From: Streptomyces marispadix
GTDB lineage: Bacteria; Actinomycetota; Actinomycetes; Streptomycetales; Streptomycetaceae
DNA length: 64,000 nt
Direction of reading: 5' to 3'
Assembly (NCBI RefSeq): GCF_022524345.1
Contig: NZ_JAKWJU010000002.1
Span: 3,100,001-3,164,000 of the forward strand
Below, in pieces: positions 30,806-38,894 of this stretch (the first letter of the stretch is position 1; every line of letters begins with the position of its first letter). The notes below the pieces were generated by a model, which was given only the letters and a program-made list of their open reading frames with translations, made no database searches and was not told the origin of the DNA. A program made the translations under genes and the position numbers.

Positions 30806-31510
30806 TCAGCCGAGGGCGAAGCTGGGCCACTTGTCGCTGTAGTTGTTCATGTTGCGCAGCGCCGAGGCGGAGTCGCTGGCGGCGAAGTTCAGCGCCACCG
30901 TGGCGCCCCCGGCAGCGAGCAGGAAGCCGACCACCGCGGAGATCTGCGCCAGCAGTCCCGCCGGGATGCCGATGATGGTGCCCTCCGCGCCGATCCCGGC
31001 GACGAACGCCAGGGCGGCCACGACCAACGCGCTCACGATCGCGATCCAGAAGATCCAGATCCCGGTCTTCATGGTGTTGAGGGCGGACGAGACACCGGAC
31101 GCATAGATACGCCCGACCGCGTTGAGCGCGTCCTTCTGGCCGCCGATCTTGGACTTGTAGGCGCTGGCCGCGCTTCCCGTCCAGTTGTCGTCCACCATCA
31201 GGTCGTCCGAATCCACCTCACCCGCCCGTTTATGGGCGGGGCCGCCGAGATCGTTGTTCCATCTCTCCCCGGTGTCCTTGAGGAGGAACGGGTCGCCGAC
31301 GTAGGCGAGTTTGTCGGTGAACCAGTCCCAGAACTCCGACATCTTGTCGCAGAACTTGCCCCAGAGGTCCTCGACCTTCGAGATGACCCAGTGCAGGAAC
31401 GGAGGTACATGGGACAGCAGTCCGTTGATCTTGGACTTGATCTGGTTGACCAGGTCACGGATGTGGTCGAGCTTGTCGACGATCTTCTGGATGAGTTCGT
31501 TGATGTCCAT
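30806..31510 (-). CDS. WxG-motif protein with C-terminal membrane helices
   Basis: A 234-residue protein. An amphipathic helical N-terminus (MDINELIQKIVDKLDHIRDL, then Trp/Phe-rich HWVISKVEDLWGKF) is followed by a WXG100-like hairpin with WTG at 110-112 (DDNWTGSAASAYKS), then two or three transmembrane segments (about 151-172 and 176-210). WXG100 proteins are type VII secretion substrates; fusion to membrane helices suggests an effector or a membrane-anchored partner. ATG 31510 has GGAGAC upstream. The next gene up encodes an ESX-like protein. Confidence 0.75.
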   Translation of the reverse strand: MDINELIQKIVDKLDHIRDLVNQIKSKINGLLSHVPPFLHWVISKVEDLWGKFCDKMSEFWDWFTDKLAYVGDPFLLKDTGERWNNDLGGPAHKRAGEVDSDDLMVDDNWTGSAASAYKSKIGGQKDALNAVGRIYASGVSSALNTMKTGIWIFWIAIVSALVVAALAFVAGIGAEGTIIGIPAGLLAQISAVVGFLLAAGGATVALNFAASDSASALRNMNNYSDKWPSFALG

Positions 31511-31567
31511 CGTGCTGTCTCCGTCTCCCGTGAAAGTGCTGGTCGGTGGGCCTCTGGCTGGTAGGGC

Positions 31568-31876
31568 TCAGTGCCATTCCCACGACGACTTGAGGCGCTG
31601 TATCGCCGCCTCGTCGCTGCCTTGGTATGTGTTGTGCACCTTGCGGAGCGCGTCCGCGGCTCCGGAGGTCTCGCGCTCGCCGTCGCGGAGGTAGTCCTCC
31701 ATGAACGAGCGCACCTCCTCGTACTGCTTGTGGACGTCGCCCCCCATGAAGGAGAAGTCCTGGGCGCGCAGGGTCATGTCCGCGCAGTCGGCCCGGGCTC
31801 TCTGCAACATCGCGGCCGTGTCGTCCCAGCGCTTGGCATCCTTGGTCAACGCCTCCATGGACGCTTTGAAAGTCAT
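31568..31876 (-). CDS. ESX/WXG100-like small helical protein with YxxxD signal
   Basis: A 102-residue, almost entirely helical protein: ASMEALTKDAKRWDDTAAML, then a turn with FMGGD (43-47, in place of WxG), then a second helix and YQGSDEA. Tyr84-X3-Asp88 fits the general type VII export motif YxxxD/E, followed by a short C-terminal helix. ATG 31876 follows AGGAGCCACCG. It is the middle gene of a minus-strand unit (YbaB-like, ESX-like, WxG-membrane, four-helix membrane). Confidence 0.75.
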   Translation of the reverse strand: MTFKASMEALTKDAKRWDDTAAMLQRARADCADMTLRAQDFSFMGGDVHKQYEEVRSFMEDYLRDGERETSGAADALRKVHNTYQGSDEAAIQRLKSSWEWH

Positions 31877-31902
31877 CGGTGGCTCCTGATTCGTCTGCGG
31901 TC

Positions 31903-32673
31903 TCAGCGGGCGGGGCCCGGGTGCGGGGAGTCGTCGAGCCCGAGGTACGTGGCCAGGTCGGAAGGGTTCTCGGCGAGAGCCGCGAGTGTGGTGAGCCGCG
32001 CGAACGGCGGGCTCTCCTCGGTCCTCTCGGCGAGCCGGCGGCGGGCCTGCTCCAGTGCCTCCACGGCCTCGCGGCCGATGTTGAAGGCGTGGGCGCGTCC
32101 GAGCCAGCGCAGGTCGAAGTCCAGTCCGACCGGGTCGCCCGATCCTGAGACGGTGGCGGTGACGTGCCCCGAGCCGCTCCGGCCGGTGACCTCGGTCGAA
32201 GAAATCGCGTCCGCCTCGGAACTGGCCTCCTGCATTGCGCCGTCGAGCTCTTCGAGCATGTCCATCAGCCGGTTCAGGGTCCGCGTATCGTCGATCGTCG
32301 CCCCGGCCTGCTCGAAGCGTTCAAAAAGCTGACCGGCCACGGTGTCGGACATCCCGGGCCGGGGCCTGGGCCGCGGCGGGTCCGCCTCGGCACGCTCGAG
32401 GGCCTCCCCCCATGCCTCCAGGCGCTGCGTCACGGCCTGTTGGTATGCGCTGAGCACGGCGGAGCCCAGCTCGGTGTCCCGGAGGGACCGCTGCCAGTCG
32501 GGGTCGACCCGGATACCGGCGAGCTTTCCTTCCGTATCCAGGTCGACCGTCACCGAGCGGGTGTCGTCGAAGCCCTGGCTGGGACCGGCGTTCTTCATCT
32601 GCTCAAAAACTTGCGCGTCCACATCGGCACGGTCCCGGATGTCGTCGATATGGTCGCGGGCGTCGTCAGGCAT
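31903..32673 (-). CDS. tandem YbaB/EbfC-like protein (T7SS-associated)
   Basis: A 256-residue protein with two YbaB-like units: residues 38-86 (SVTVDLDTEGKLAGIRVDPD plus helix) and about 158-215 (VTGRSGSGHVTATVSGSGDP, then GLDFDLRW and a long helix EAVEALEQARRRLAE), joined by an Arg/Pro-rich linker (100-107) and a helix. In actinobacteria YbaB-fold proteins recur beside WXG100 genes (EspG/EspC-type neighbourhoods). Chaperone or DNA-binding roles are possible. ATG 32673 follows GGGGAGGG. It is the first gene of the cassette. Confidence 0.7.
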   Translation of the reverse strand: MPDDARDHIDDIRDRADVDAQVFEQMKNAGPSQGFDDTRSVTVDLDTEGKLAGIRVDPDWQRSLRDTELGSAVLSAYQQAVTQRLEAWGEALERAEADPPRPRPRPGMSDTVAGQLFERFEQAGATIDDTRTLNRLMDMLEELDGAMQEASSEADAISSTEVTGRSGSGHVTATVSGSGDPVGLDFDLRWLGRAHAFNIGREAVEALEQARRRLAERTEESPPFARLTTLAALAENPSDLATYLGLDDSPHPGPAR

Positions 32674-32993
32674 GGGCCCTCCCCGTTGTTGTCGCCGGCA
32701 GATCTGGGGTGGGAGTGGCCAGCCAGCGGGCCACGAGTCACCCCGGACGCGGCAACCACACGCCGACGCCGCGAATGCCCTGGTCAGCCCGACCAGAACC
32801 GCAGTGGCGCGCCCCCTGAGTCAGGGTGCCTCCCTAGCCGCCGAGGCTATGCGAAACACACCAGACCTTGCGCACTCCTACACCCCAACTACACGCCGAT
32901 CCTGTCAGGTTGGGAACGGCTCAATGGCCAACTTGCCCAACCTGAGTGCAGCCGGGGGCGAGCACGACGTCCGAGGGCGTGCCCAGCGGCTGC
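32674..32993. other. intergenic region with 10-bp perfect inverted repeat
   Basis: TCAGGTTGGG (32905-32914) and CCCAACCTGA (32936-32945) form a perfect 10-bp stem with a 21-nt loop. It is about 50 bp past the stop of the minus-strand FG-GAP gene and 230 bp upstream of the YbaB-like gene, so it could be the FG-GAP terminator or an operator of the cassette. No gene is seen. Confidence 0.55.
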
Positions 32994-34463
32994 TCAGCGG
33001 GTGCTCAGCGGCTTTCCGTACTTCTGGGCCGTGGACGGGTACGGGAGGCCGAGCGTGCGAGGGGAGAAGGCCGCCGAGCCCCTGGCCGAGCCGCCGGGGA
33101 GGTACCACACGGCGCCCAGGGACGCGTTCTCGCCGGGGGACCCGGCCGTCACGTCCGGTATGCCGTCGGCGTTGAAGTCACCCGAGGCGACCGCCGCGCC
33201 GAAGGTGTCGCCCGCCTCGGCGACGCCGGGGACGCCCGACGTGTCCTGGTTCCAGGCGACGGACGTGGCAGCGCCCGCGGCGTCGAGCAGCCCCTTGGCG
33301 CCGCCGTGGAGCAGCCAGGCGGCGCCCGCCCCCGTCCTGCTTCCGATGGCCTCACCTAGAGCGCCCGCGATCAGGTCGTCGCGGCCGTCGCGGTCGACGT
33401 CGGCGGCGGCGAGGGCGGCGCCGAAGCGGTCGCCGTCCTCGGCAACGCCCGGGACGCCCGCCGTGTCCTGGTTGAGGGTCTGGGCGCGGCTGCCGAACGG
33501 GCCGCCCGCGGGGCTTCCGTAGTGGATGTGGACGCCGCCGCCCTTGGCGAGTTCTTCGGGGCCGCACGGGTCGTCGATGTTCTCGTCGGCGATCTCACGG
33601 CATTCGCCGAGCGCCAGGTCGTCGTGGCCGTCGCCGTCGAAGTCGCCGGCGGCCAAGGCCGTGACACCGGCGTTGTCCGTGTTCCAGAAGTTGGCCATCG
33701 CGGACCGGTCGGCGTCCCACTTCCACAGGCGCACGTGGGACTGCGTGTTGGGGTCGCTCTCGGTCCAGTACGCCACGGCCAGGTCCGCCGTGCCGTCGCT
33801 GTCGAAGTCGCCGGTGGCCAGGACGGGGGCGCGGCCGCCCATGGGGGCGGCGACGACGGTGGTGACCATGCTGTCCTCGCCCTGGATGACGCGGGCGACG
33901 ACCTTGTCCTTGCCGCCGATCACGATCGCCTTGTTGCCGCCGCCGGTCAGGTCGGCCGCCGCGACCGATCTGCCGTACGCGGCCGACGGCGACGGCCCGG
34001 TGAGCACCGTCGACCCCGGTCCCGGCCCGCCCTTCGAGCCGCCTACGGCGGTGACCATGCCCGCGTCCGTACCGCGGTCGGTGACGTCCTCGCCCGGGAC
34101 ACCGGCGAGGAGTTCCGCGATGCCGTCGCCGTTGAGGTCCACCAGGGCCACGGACGCGCCGAAGCGGTCGCCCGCCTCCGGGGTGCCGGGCAGCTCGGGA
34201 GTGGCCTGGGTGATGCGGATGCTCCCGTGGGCTCCGGCGCCCTTCGGGCCGCCCCAGACGACGTTCACGTACCCGGCCTTGGCCTGACCGCCGACGGTCC
34301 CGTCCGGGACGCCGACGGCGACGTCCGCGTAGCCGTCGCCGTTGAAGTCGCTCGCGACGGTACGGGGTGCGGCAGCGGTGGCCCCGGACGGGACCACGAA
34401 CCCGGCGGCGGCCACGGCGGCGGCCGCGACGGCGCACATCAGCATGCGGCGGTTGTGTGGCAC
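32994..34463 (-). CDS. secreted FG-GAP / integrin-alpha-like repeat protein (paralogue)
   Basis: A 489-residue exported protein. From GTG 34463 it reads VPHNRRMLMCAVAAAAVAAA, a signal peptide ending near ATAAAP. About seven FG-GAP blades follow (DFNGDGYADVAVGVP, DLNGDGIAELLAGVPG, DFDSDGTADLAVAY, DFDGDGHDDLALG, DVDRDGRDDLIAGA, DFNADGIPDVTAGSPG). It resembles the protein at 13475-14974, with the same NQDT-GVPG inter-blade signature. The frame is open to 34550, but the GGGGGT before the GTG and the signal peptide favour this start. It is the last complete gene before the third tRNA fragment. Confidence 0.88.
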   Translation of the reverse strand: MPHNRRMLMCAVAAAAVAAAGFVVPSGATAAAPRTVASDFNGDGYADVAVGVPDGTVGGQAKAGYVNVVWGGPKGAGAHGSIRITQATPELPGTPEAGDRFGASVALVDLNGDGIAELLAGVPGEDVTDRGTDAGMVTAVGGSKGGPGPGSTVLTGPSPSAAYGRSVAAADLTGGGNKAIVIGGKDKVVARVIQGEDSMVTTVVAAPMGGRAPVLATGDFDSDGTADLAVAYWTESDPNTQSHVRLWKWDADRSAMANFWNTDNAGVTALAAGDFDGDGHDDLALGECREIADENIDDPCGPEELAKGGGVHIHYGSPAGGPFGSRAQTLNQDTAGVPGVAEDGDRFGAALAAADVDRDGRDDLIAGALGEAIGSRTGAGAAWLLHGGAKGLLDAAGAATSVAWNQDTSGVPGVAEAGDTFGAAVASGDFNADGIPDVTAGSPGENASLGAVWYLPGGSARGSAAFSPRTLGLPYPSTAQKYGKPLSTR

Positions 34464-35070
34464 GGGGACCCCCACTCGGTCGACGGCGTGGGGGGGGTAT
34501 CTGGTGTGACCGTCGAAGGGCGGAGCTGGTTGTACGGGATTCACATTCACAGGCGGTTGGCGCCGAGTTCACGCTGGGCGGGATCGGCCGCCGGGCGAGA
34601 CGCTGAGCGTCGGGGACGCCGGAGACCGTGACGCGGTCATCGCCCGGCTGGCCCCGCGCTGGAACTCCGGTGTCGTCGAAGGGCATGCCGACCGGCAACT
34701 CACGGACTCAGAGCGCGGGTTCGACTCCCTTCACCCGCTCCGGTACACGGCCCCCAGGCCAACTGCCCCGGGTTCCTTGGTCGTACGGACCTACCGCACG
34801 GCCCGTCCCGACGCCCCAGTAGGTCTCGTGCCGGTCTCGCGCTCCCGGCCCGTACGTCGGCGGACGGCGGCGTAGGCGGACGGCCGCGTCGGCGGCCGTG
34901 CGTCGAGCGGGCGAGAAATCAGGCGAGATCCGCGCCACATTGCGGAACACTCGGGACCACCGATGAGTTCTGCCAGGCGTGCCGGTCTTCAGCGGTGCCC
35001 ACACCCACGTCCGTGCCGACAGCCGGCGGCTGCCAGGCGACCGTGACCTGAACCCCGATGAGGTGCTGCG
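34464..35070. other. region between FG-GAP gene and MFS gene, with tRNA fragment
   Basis: No convincing gene is present. The decayed tRNA-Gly copy lies at 34707-34741, followed by a GC-rich stretch (CCCCCAGGCC, then GCCCCGGG) that recalls the terminators after the other two copies. Open frames crossing it are tRNA-derived. Confidence 0.5.
34707..34741 (+). repeat. attachment-site copy 3 (decayed tRNA-Gly 3' fragment)
   Basis: Thirty-three of 35 nt match the tRNA-Gly end: CTCAGAGCGCGGGTTCGA, then two substitutions (T to C, G to T), then TCACCCGCTCC. The terminal CCA reads CCG here. It probably marks the old right end of an 11.6-kb interval starting at 23158. Confidence 0.8.
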
Positions 35071-36597
35071 ATGACCGCTGCGATCCAGGAACGACCTGCC
35101 GTGAGAGCGGGCCGTACACCGACGGTGGTGCGGTTGCTGGTGCTGGCCACGTTCGTGGTGATACTCAACGAGACCATCATGATCAACGCGATTCCGCGGT
35201 TGATGGTGTCGTTCCGTATCACCGAGCAGTCTGCGCAGTGGGTGACCACCGCGTTCATGCTCTCCATGGCCGCTGTGATTCCGATCACCGGCTGGTTCCT
35301 CCAGCGGGTCACCACCCGCCAGGCCTACGCGATAGCCATGGGCGTGTTCCTCGCGGGCACCGCCCTGTCGGCCGCCGCGCCGTCCTTCGAGGTGCTGCTG
35401 CTGGGGCGGATCGTGCAGGCCGCGGGCACAGCCGTGATGATGCCGCTGCTGATGACGTCTTTGATGATCGTGGTGCCCGAGCATGACCGGGGCCGGGTGA
35501 TGGGCAACGTCACCCTGGCGATCTCGGTGGCGCCCGCGCTCGGGCCCGCCGTGTCAGGGCTGATTCTCCAAGTCGGCTCCTGGCGGCTGCTGTTCCTGGC
35601 CGTTCTGCCCATCGCGGCTCTGGTGACCCTGTACGGGCTGCGCAAGGTGGACAACATCAGCGAGCCGCAGGTGAGTTCGATCGACTGGCTCAGCGTGGGT
35701 GTGGCGGCGCTCGGCTTCGGCGGCCTGGTGTACGGACTGAGCCTGTTCGGCGACAGCGACGGCCGTGTCGGGCTCGGCGTCGGCATCGTCGTCGCAGGGA
35801 TCGCGACGATCACGGTCTTCGTGCTCCGACAGCTCAAGCTGCAACGCACCGGTGCGCCGCTGATGGACATGCGCATCCTCGGGCACCGCACGTACACCCT
35901 GTCCTTGATCCTGATGTCCATCGGCTTCCTGGCGATGCTCGGTTCGATGATCCTGCTGCCGCTGTACTTGCAGAACTTGCGCGGGCTCAGCCCGCTGGAG
36001 ACCGGCCTGCTGGTCATGCCGGGCGGTCTGGCCATGGGCCTTCTGGGGCCGACGGTCGGGAAGATCTTCGACCGGTTCGGCAGTCGCCCGCTGGTGATGC
36101 CCGGCTCGATCGCCACGTTCCTCGCCCTCGGCGGGCTCACTCAGGTGTCGATGACGATGCCGTACTGGCAGGTGCTGGGACTGCACGCACTGCTGATGGT
36201 CAGCCTGGCGGTGACGTTCACCCCGGTCTTCACGCTCGGCCTGGGCGGGCTTCCCGCGCATCTGTACTCACACGGAAGCTCGATGCTCGGGACGTTGCAG
36301 CAGGTGGCGGCGGCGTTCGGCACCGCGCTTGTGGTGACCGTGATGTCCGCGCGCACCAGCCACTTGGTCGCCGAGGGCGTCGCCGCCGTGCCCGCGCAGG
36401 TGAGCGGGATGAAGCTGGCGTTCGCCGTCGCGACCGCCCTCTCCGTTGTGACGATCGTCGTCGCGGCGAAGCTGCCGCACCGCGTCGCGGACGCCGGTAC
36501 GCAGGACCACGGCAGCTCCGGCACGGTCCCACCGGCCGAGGGGGCCGCGGTGGGGCAGCCCAGTGCGAAGGTCGCCGACGGCGAAGAGGGTGCCTGA
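35071..36597 (+). CDS. MFS drug exporter, DHA2 (EmrB/QacA) type
   Basis: A 508-residue transporter with about 13-14 helices. Motif A-like GWFLQRVTTRQAYAIAMG, motif B LLLGRIVQAAGTAVMMPLL and motif C APALGPAVSGLI are visible, which places it with proton-coupled multidrug exporters. ATG 35071 follows GATGAGGTGCTGCG. No regulator is adjacent, so the substrate and control are unknown. It is the first gene to the right of the tRNA-anchored island. Confidence 0.9.
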   Translation: MTAAIQERPAVRAGRTPTVVRLLVLATFVVILNETIMINAIPRLMVSFRITEQSAQWVTTAFMLSMAAVIPITGWFLQRVTTRQAYAIAMGVFLAGTALSAAAPSFEVLLLGRIVQAAGTAVMMPLLMTSLMIVVPEHDRGRVMGNVTLAISVAPALGPAVSGLILQVGSWRLLFLAVLPIAALVTLYGLRKVDNISEPQVSSIDWLSVGVAALGFGGLVYGLSLFGDSDGRVGLGVGIVVAGIATITVFVLRQLKLQRTGAPLMDMRILGHRTYTLSLILMSIGFLAMLGSMILLPLYLQNLRGLSPLETGLLVMPGGLAMGLLGPTVGKIFDRFGSRPLVMPGSIATFLALGGLTQVSMTMPYWQVLGLHALLMVSLAVTFTPVFTLGLGGLPAHLYSHGSSMLGTLQQVAAAFGTALVVTVMSARTSHLVAEGVAAVPAQVSGMKLAFAVATALSVVTIVVAAKLPHRVADAGTQDHGSSGTVPPAEGAAVGQPSAKVADGEEGA

Positions 36598-36838
36598 CAT
36601 GCGGACCTGAGAATCCGTGTCAGCGGGCGGCGGATCTCGGGCAGCGGCCGTCGGGATGTGCGGGGCAGCCCTTCGTCGGTCATCGCCTCGGGCAGGGGCC
36701 GTTCGGCGGTACGCCAGGTGAGGCGTCTGCGTCTGCGGCTACGAGTAAGAGGTCACTTCATCACCAGCTTGATCGGTCCCGGCCGACGCATGGCCGGTGA
36801 TGTGCCGTCTTACTCTCCAGACCCGAGGAGTCGCAGCG

Positions 36839-37891
36839 ATGAAGACCCTTACGCGGCCCGGCGCCGTAAGCGTCGTGGTAGGCGTCGGACTGTCCTTCGC
36901 CGTCGTGCCGGCCGGGCCTGCCGGCGCTGCCGGGGAGACTCACGTGCGGTGCAACGACGTCGCCGGCCTGATCGCCGCGATCAACCGCGCCAACTCCGGC
37001 GGCGGTCGTATCACCCTCGCCCCCCACTGCACCTACACCCTCACCACACGGGACAACGCGGACGACGGACTCCCGGAGATCACCGGGAACGTGACCATCA
37101 CCGGCCGCGACACCACCGTTCGGCGCGCTCCGAACGCGGCACAGGACTTCCGCATCCTGCACGTAGCGCCCGAGGGCAGACTCACTGTGAACTCGCTTAC
37201 GATCAGCGGCGGCAGGCTCCCCGACTTCGCCGGCGGGGGAATCTGGAACAGCGGCACGCTGAAACTGAATCGCACGGCCGTCGAGGCCAACCGCGCTGAG
37301 ACGAGCGGCGGCATCCACAACGTCGGCGGGCAGCTCGAACTCGCCGGCAGCACGGTCGAGCGCAACACCGCCACCCTCAACGGCGGCGGGATCCACAACG
37401 GGCGCAATCAACTCCTCGACCGTCCCGGCAGGTTGACCATGAAAGGCGGGTCTCTGCTGAAGAACCGGGCGCTCAACGACGCCGGCGGCGGTCTGGAGAA
37501 CCTCAGAAGTACGGCGCATCTGGCCTCGGTCACGGTCAAGGGCAACACCGCTCCGCGCGGCGGCGGCATCAACCAGTTCGCCGGCACCTTGCGCCTGAAG
37601 TCGACCACTCTCAGCGGCAACATCGCCGTGACGGGCGGTGGCCTCAGAAACTCCTTCAGCACCGCCTCGCTCGTACGGAGCTCGGTCACGCGCAACACCG
37701 CCATCACGGCCGGCGGCGGAATCTTCAACGAGAACTCCAGCTCGGTCACGCTCGACGCCGGCAGGGTCGTCCGCAACAGCCCGGACAACTGCTCACCCGA
37801 AGGCAGCGTCCCCGGCTGCACCAACCCCACCGGCACCGGCACGCCGCAGAATTCGGCCTCGCCTTCCAAGGGCGGCAAGGGCCGCAAGTAG
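36839..37891 (+). CDS. secreted right-handed beta-helix protein (PMP-like repeats)
   Basis: A 350-residue exported protein. A signal peptide spans residues 1-31 (AVSVVVGVGLSFAVVPAGPA, then GAAG). The body is built of about nine repeats with GGGI-N signatures (FAGGGIWNSGTLKLNRTAVE, TSGGIHNVGGQLELAGSTVE, LNGGGIHNG, AGGGLENL, GGGINQF, AGGGIFNE), the pattern of polymorphic outer-membrane-protein or pectate-lyase-like helices. The C-terminus is Ser/Gly/Lys-rich. Roles include adhesion or polysaccharide binding; no catalytic residues were identified. ATG 36839 follows a GAGGAG site. Confidence 0.85.
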   Translation: MKTLTRPGAVSVVVGVGLSFAVVPAGPAGAAGETHVRCNDVAGLIAAINRANSGGGRITLAPHCTYTLTTRDNADDGLPEITGNVTITGRDTTVRRAPNAAQDFRILHVAPEGRLTVNSLTISGGRLPDFAGGGIWNSGTLKLNRTAVEANRAETSGGIHNVGGQLELAGSTVERNTATLNGGGIHNGRNQLLDRPGRLTMKGGSLLKNRALNDAGGGLENLRSTAHLASVTVKGNTAPRGGGINQFAGTLRLKSTTLSGNIAVTGGGLRNSFSTASLVRSSVTRNTAITAGGGIFNENSSSVTLDAGRVVRNSPDNCSPEGSVPGCTNPTGTGTPQNSASPSKGGKGRK

Positions 37892-38322
37892 CGCCTGGTG
37901 GCACACGGCTGCCTTGGCTGCCTCTGCCGCTCGGAGTTGAGGCCTACGGGGCAGCCAACGCGGGTGTCCGGCGGACGAGTCGGTCGGCGAGAGACGGGGG
38001 CGGGCACGGCGCGCATGGGCCCTGCTCCCGCTCTTCGGCGACTCCCGCCGCCTGGCGGCGAGTTCGGCCAGGTCAGCCCAGCGTTGCGATACGCCCGCGA
38101 GGGACGTGCCTCCGCGAGAACGCCGTCGATCAAACCGAGCCCGCGAGACACCGTTGTTCCGCTTCGGGATCTCGCGTGCACAGTGCGTGAAGAGAGGGGT
38201 ATTCGGCTCACCGTGCCGCACGCGAGTCGGCAGCCTGTCGCATGGCGTGAGCGATTCATGGTTCCCGCCGCAGTGCGTCCTGCGCTGCGACCTACCACTA
38301 GTGAAGAAGGACCCTCATCATC
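37892..38322. other. upstream region of the small GG-leader gene
   Basis: No gene was accepted; both strands have open but arginine-rich frames. An AAGAAGGA ribosome-like element lies at 38303-38310, about 13 nt before the start of the peptide gene. No clear promoter hexamers were seen. Confidence 0.4.
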
Positions 38323-38532
38323 ATGAGCGACACCTCCCGAATTGAGACCCGCGAGATTGCCGACGCCGAACTCGACGCCGTCTCGGGTGGCCTCTCCGTC
38401 GGTGGCTCCGTCGAGGGCCTGAAGGCCACGTTCGAGCCGGGCCCCAACGGGGTGCCCGTACTGACCGACGGTTCCGTGGAGTCCGTCAGCGTCACCGTCT
38501 CGGACATCCCCCTGGGCCCGAACGCCGGCTGA
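38323..38532 (+). CDS. small peptide with double-glycine leader (candidate RiPP/bacteriocin precursor)
   Basis: A 69-residue peptide. The first 27 or so residues (SDTSRIETREIADAELDAVSG, then G) end in the ELDAVSGG motif of leaders cut by C39-type ABC transporters and by class II lanthipeptide systems. The 42-residue core begins LSVGGSVEGLKATFEPGPNG and contains no Cys, so lanthionine or disulfide chemistry is excluded; it is rich in Ser, Thr, Val, Gly and Pro. No modification enzyme or exporter is adjacent. A convergent P450-hydrolase pair follows. It could be a stand-alone bacteriocin, a signal peptide-like factor or a relic. Confidence 0.7.
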   Translation: MSDTSRIETREIADAELDAVSGGLSVGGSVEGLKATFEPGPNGVPVLTDGSVESVSVTVSDIPLGPNAG

Positions 38533-38894
38533 GACATCTCTCCGGCACGGTGACCAGCCACCGGGCCGTGGCACAACCCCCGGGCAGCGTGGGGTAGTTC
38601 CCGGCTCTGGAAAAGCGTCGGCCTTCAGGACCCGTTCGTGGTCGGGAGGCCGGCGTCGTCGTTTCGAGGCGTCGTCGTATTCGAGGCGCTGTCCCGTACG
38701 GGGTGACGCCGTACGGGGCGACGCTGTACGGGGTGACGCCGTATCACCGGCACCTCCTCGGTCGACCGCTCACGCCGCCCGCTCGCGTTTCGCCTCGCCG
38801 GTTCATCGTGCTCGCGAGCCCCTACGACGGCTGTCCCGGCCGGGCCCGGAAGTCGCAGGTGCCTCCTTCCCCTTTCCGTTCAGCCGTGCCCCGT
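38533..38894. other. convergent gap with 15-bp tandem repeat
   Basis: No gene is seen. Three copies of a 15-bp unit, GTACGGGGTGACGCC (the middle copy with two changes), run from 38696 to 38740, followed by a fading partial copy. The gap separates the GG-leader peptide (plus) from the P450 gene (minus). Confidence 0.7.
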
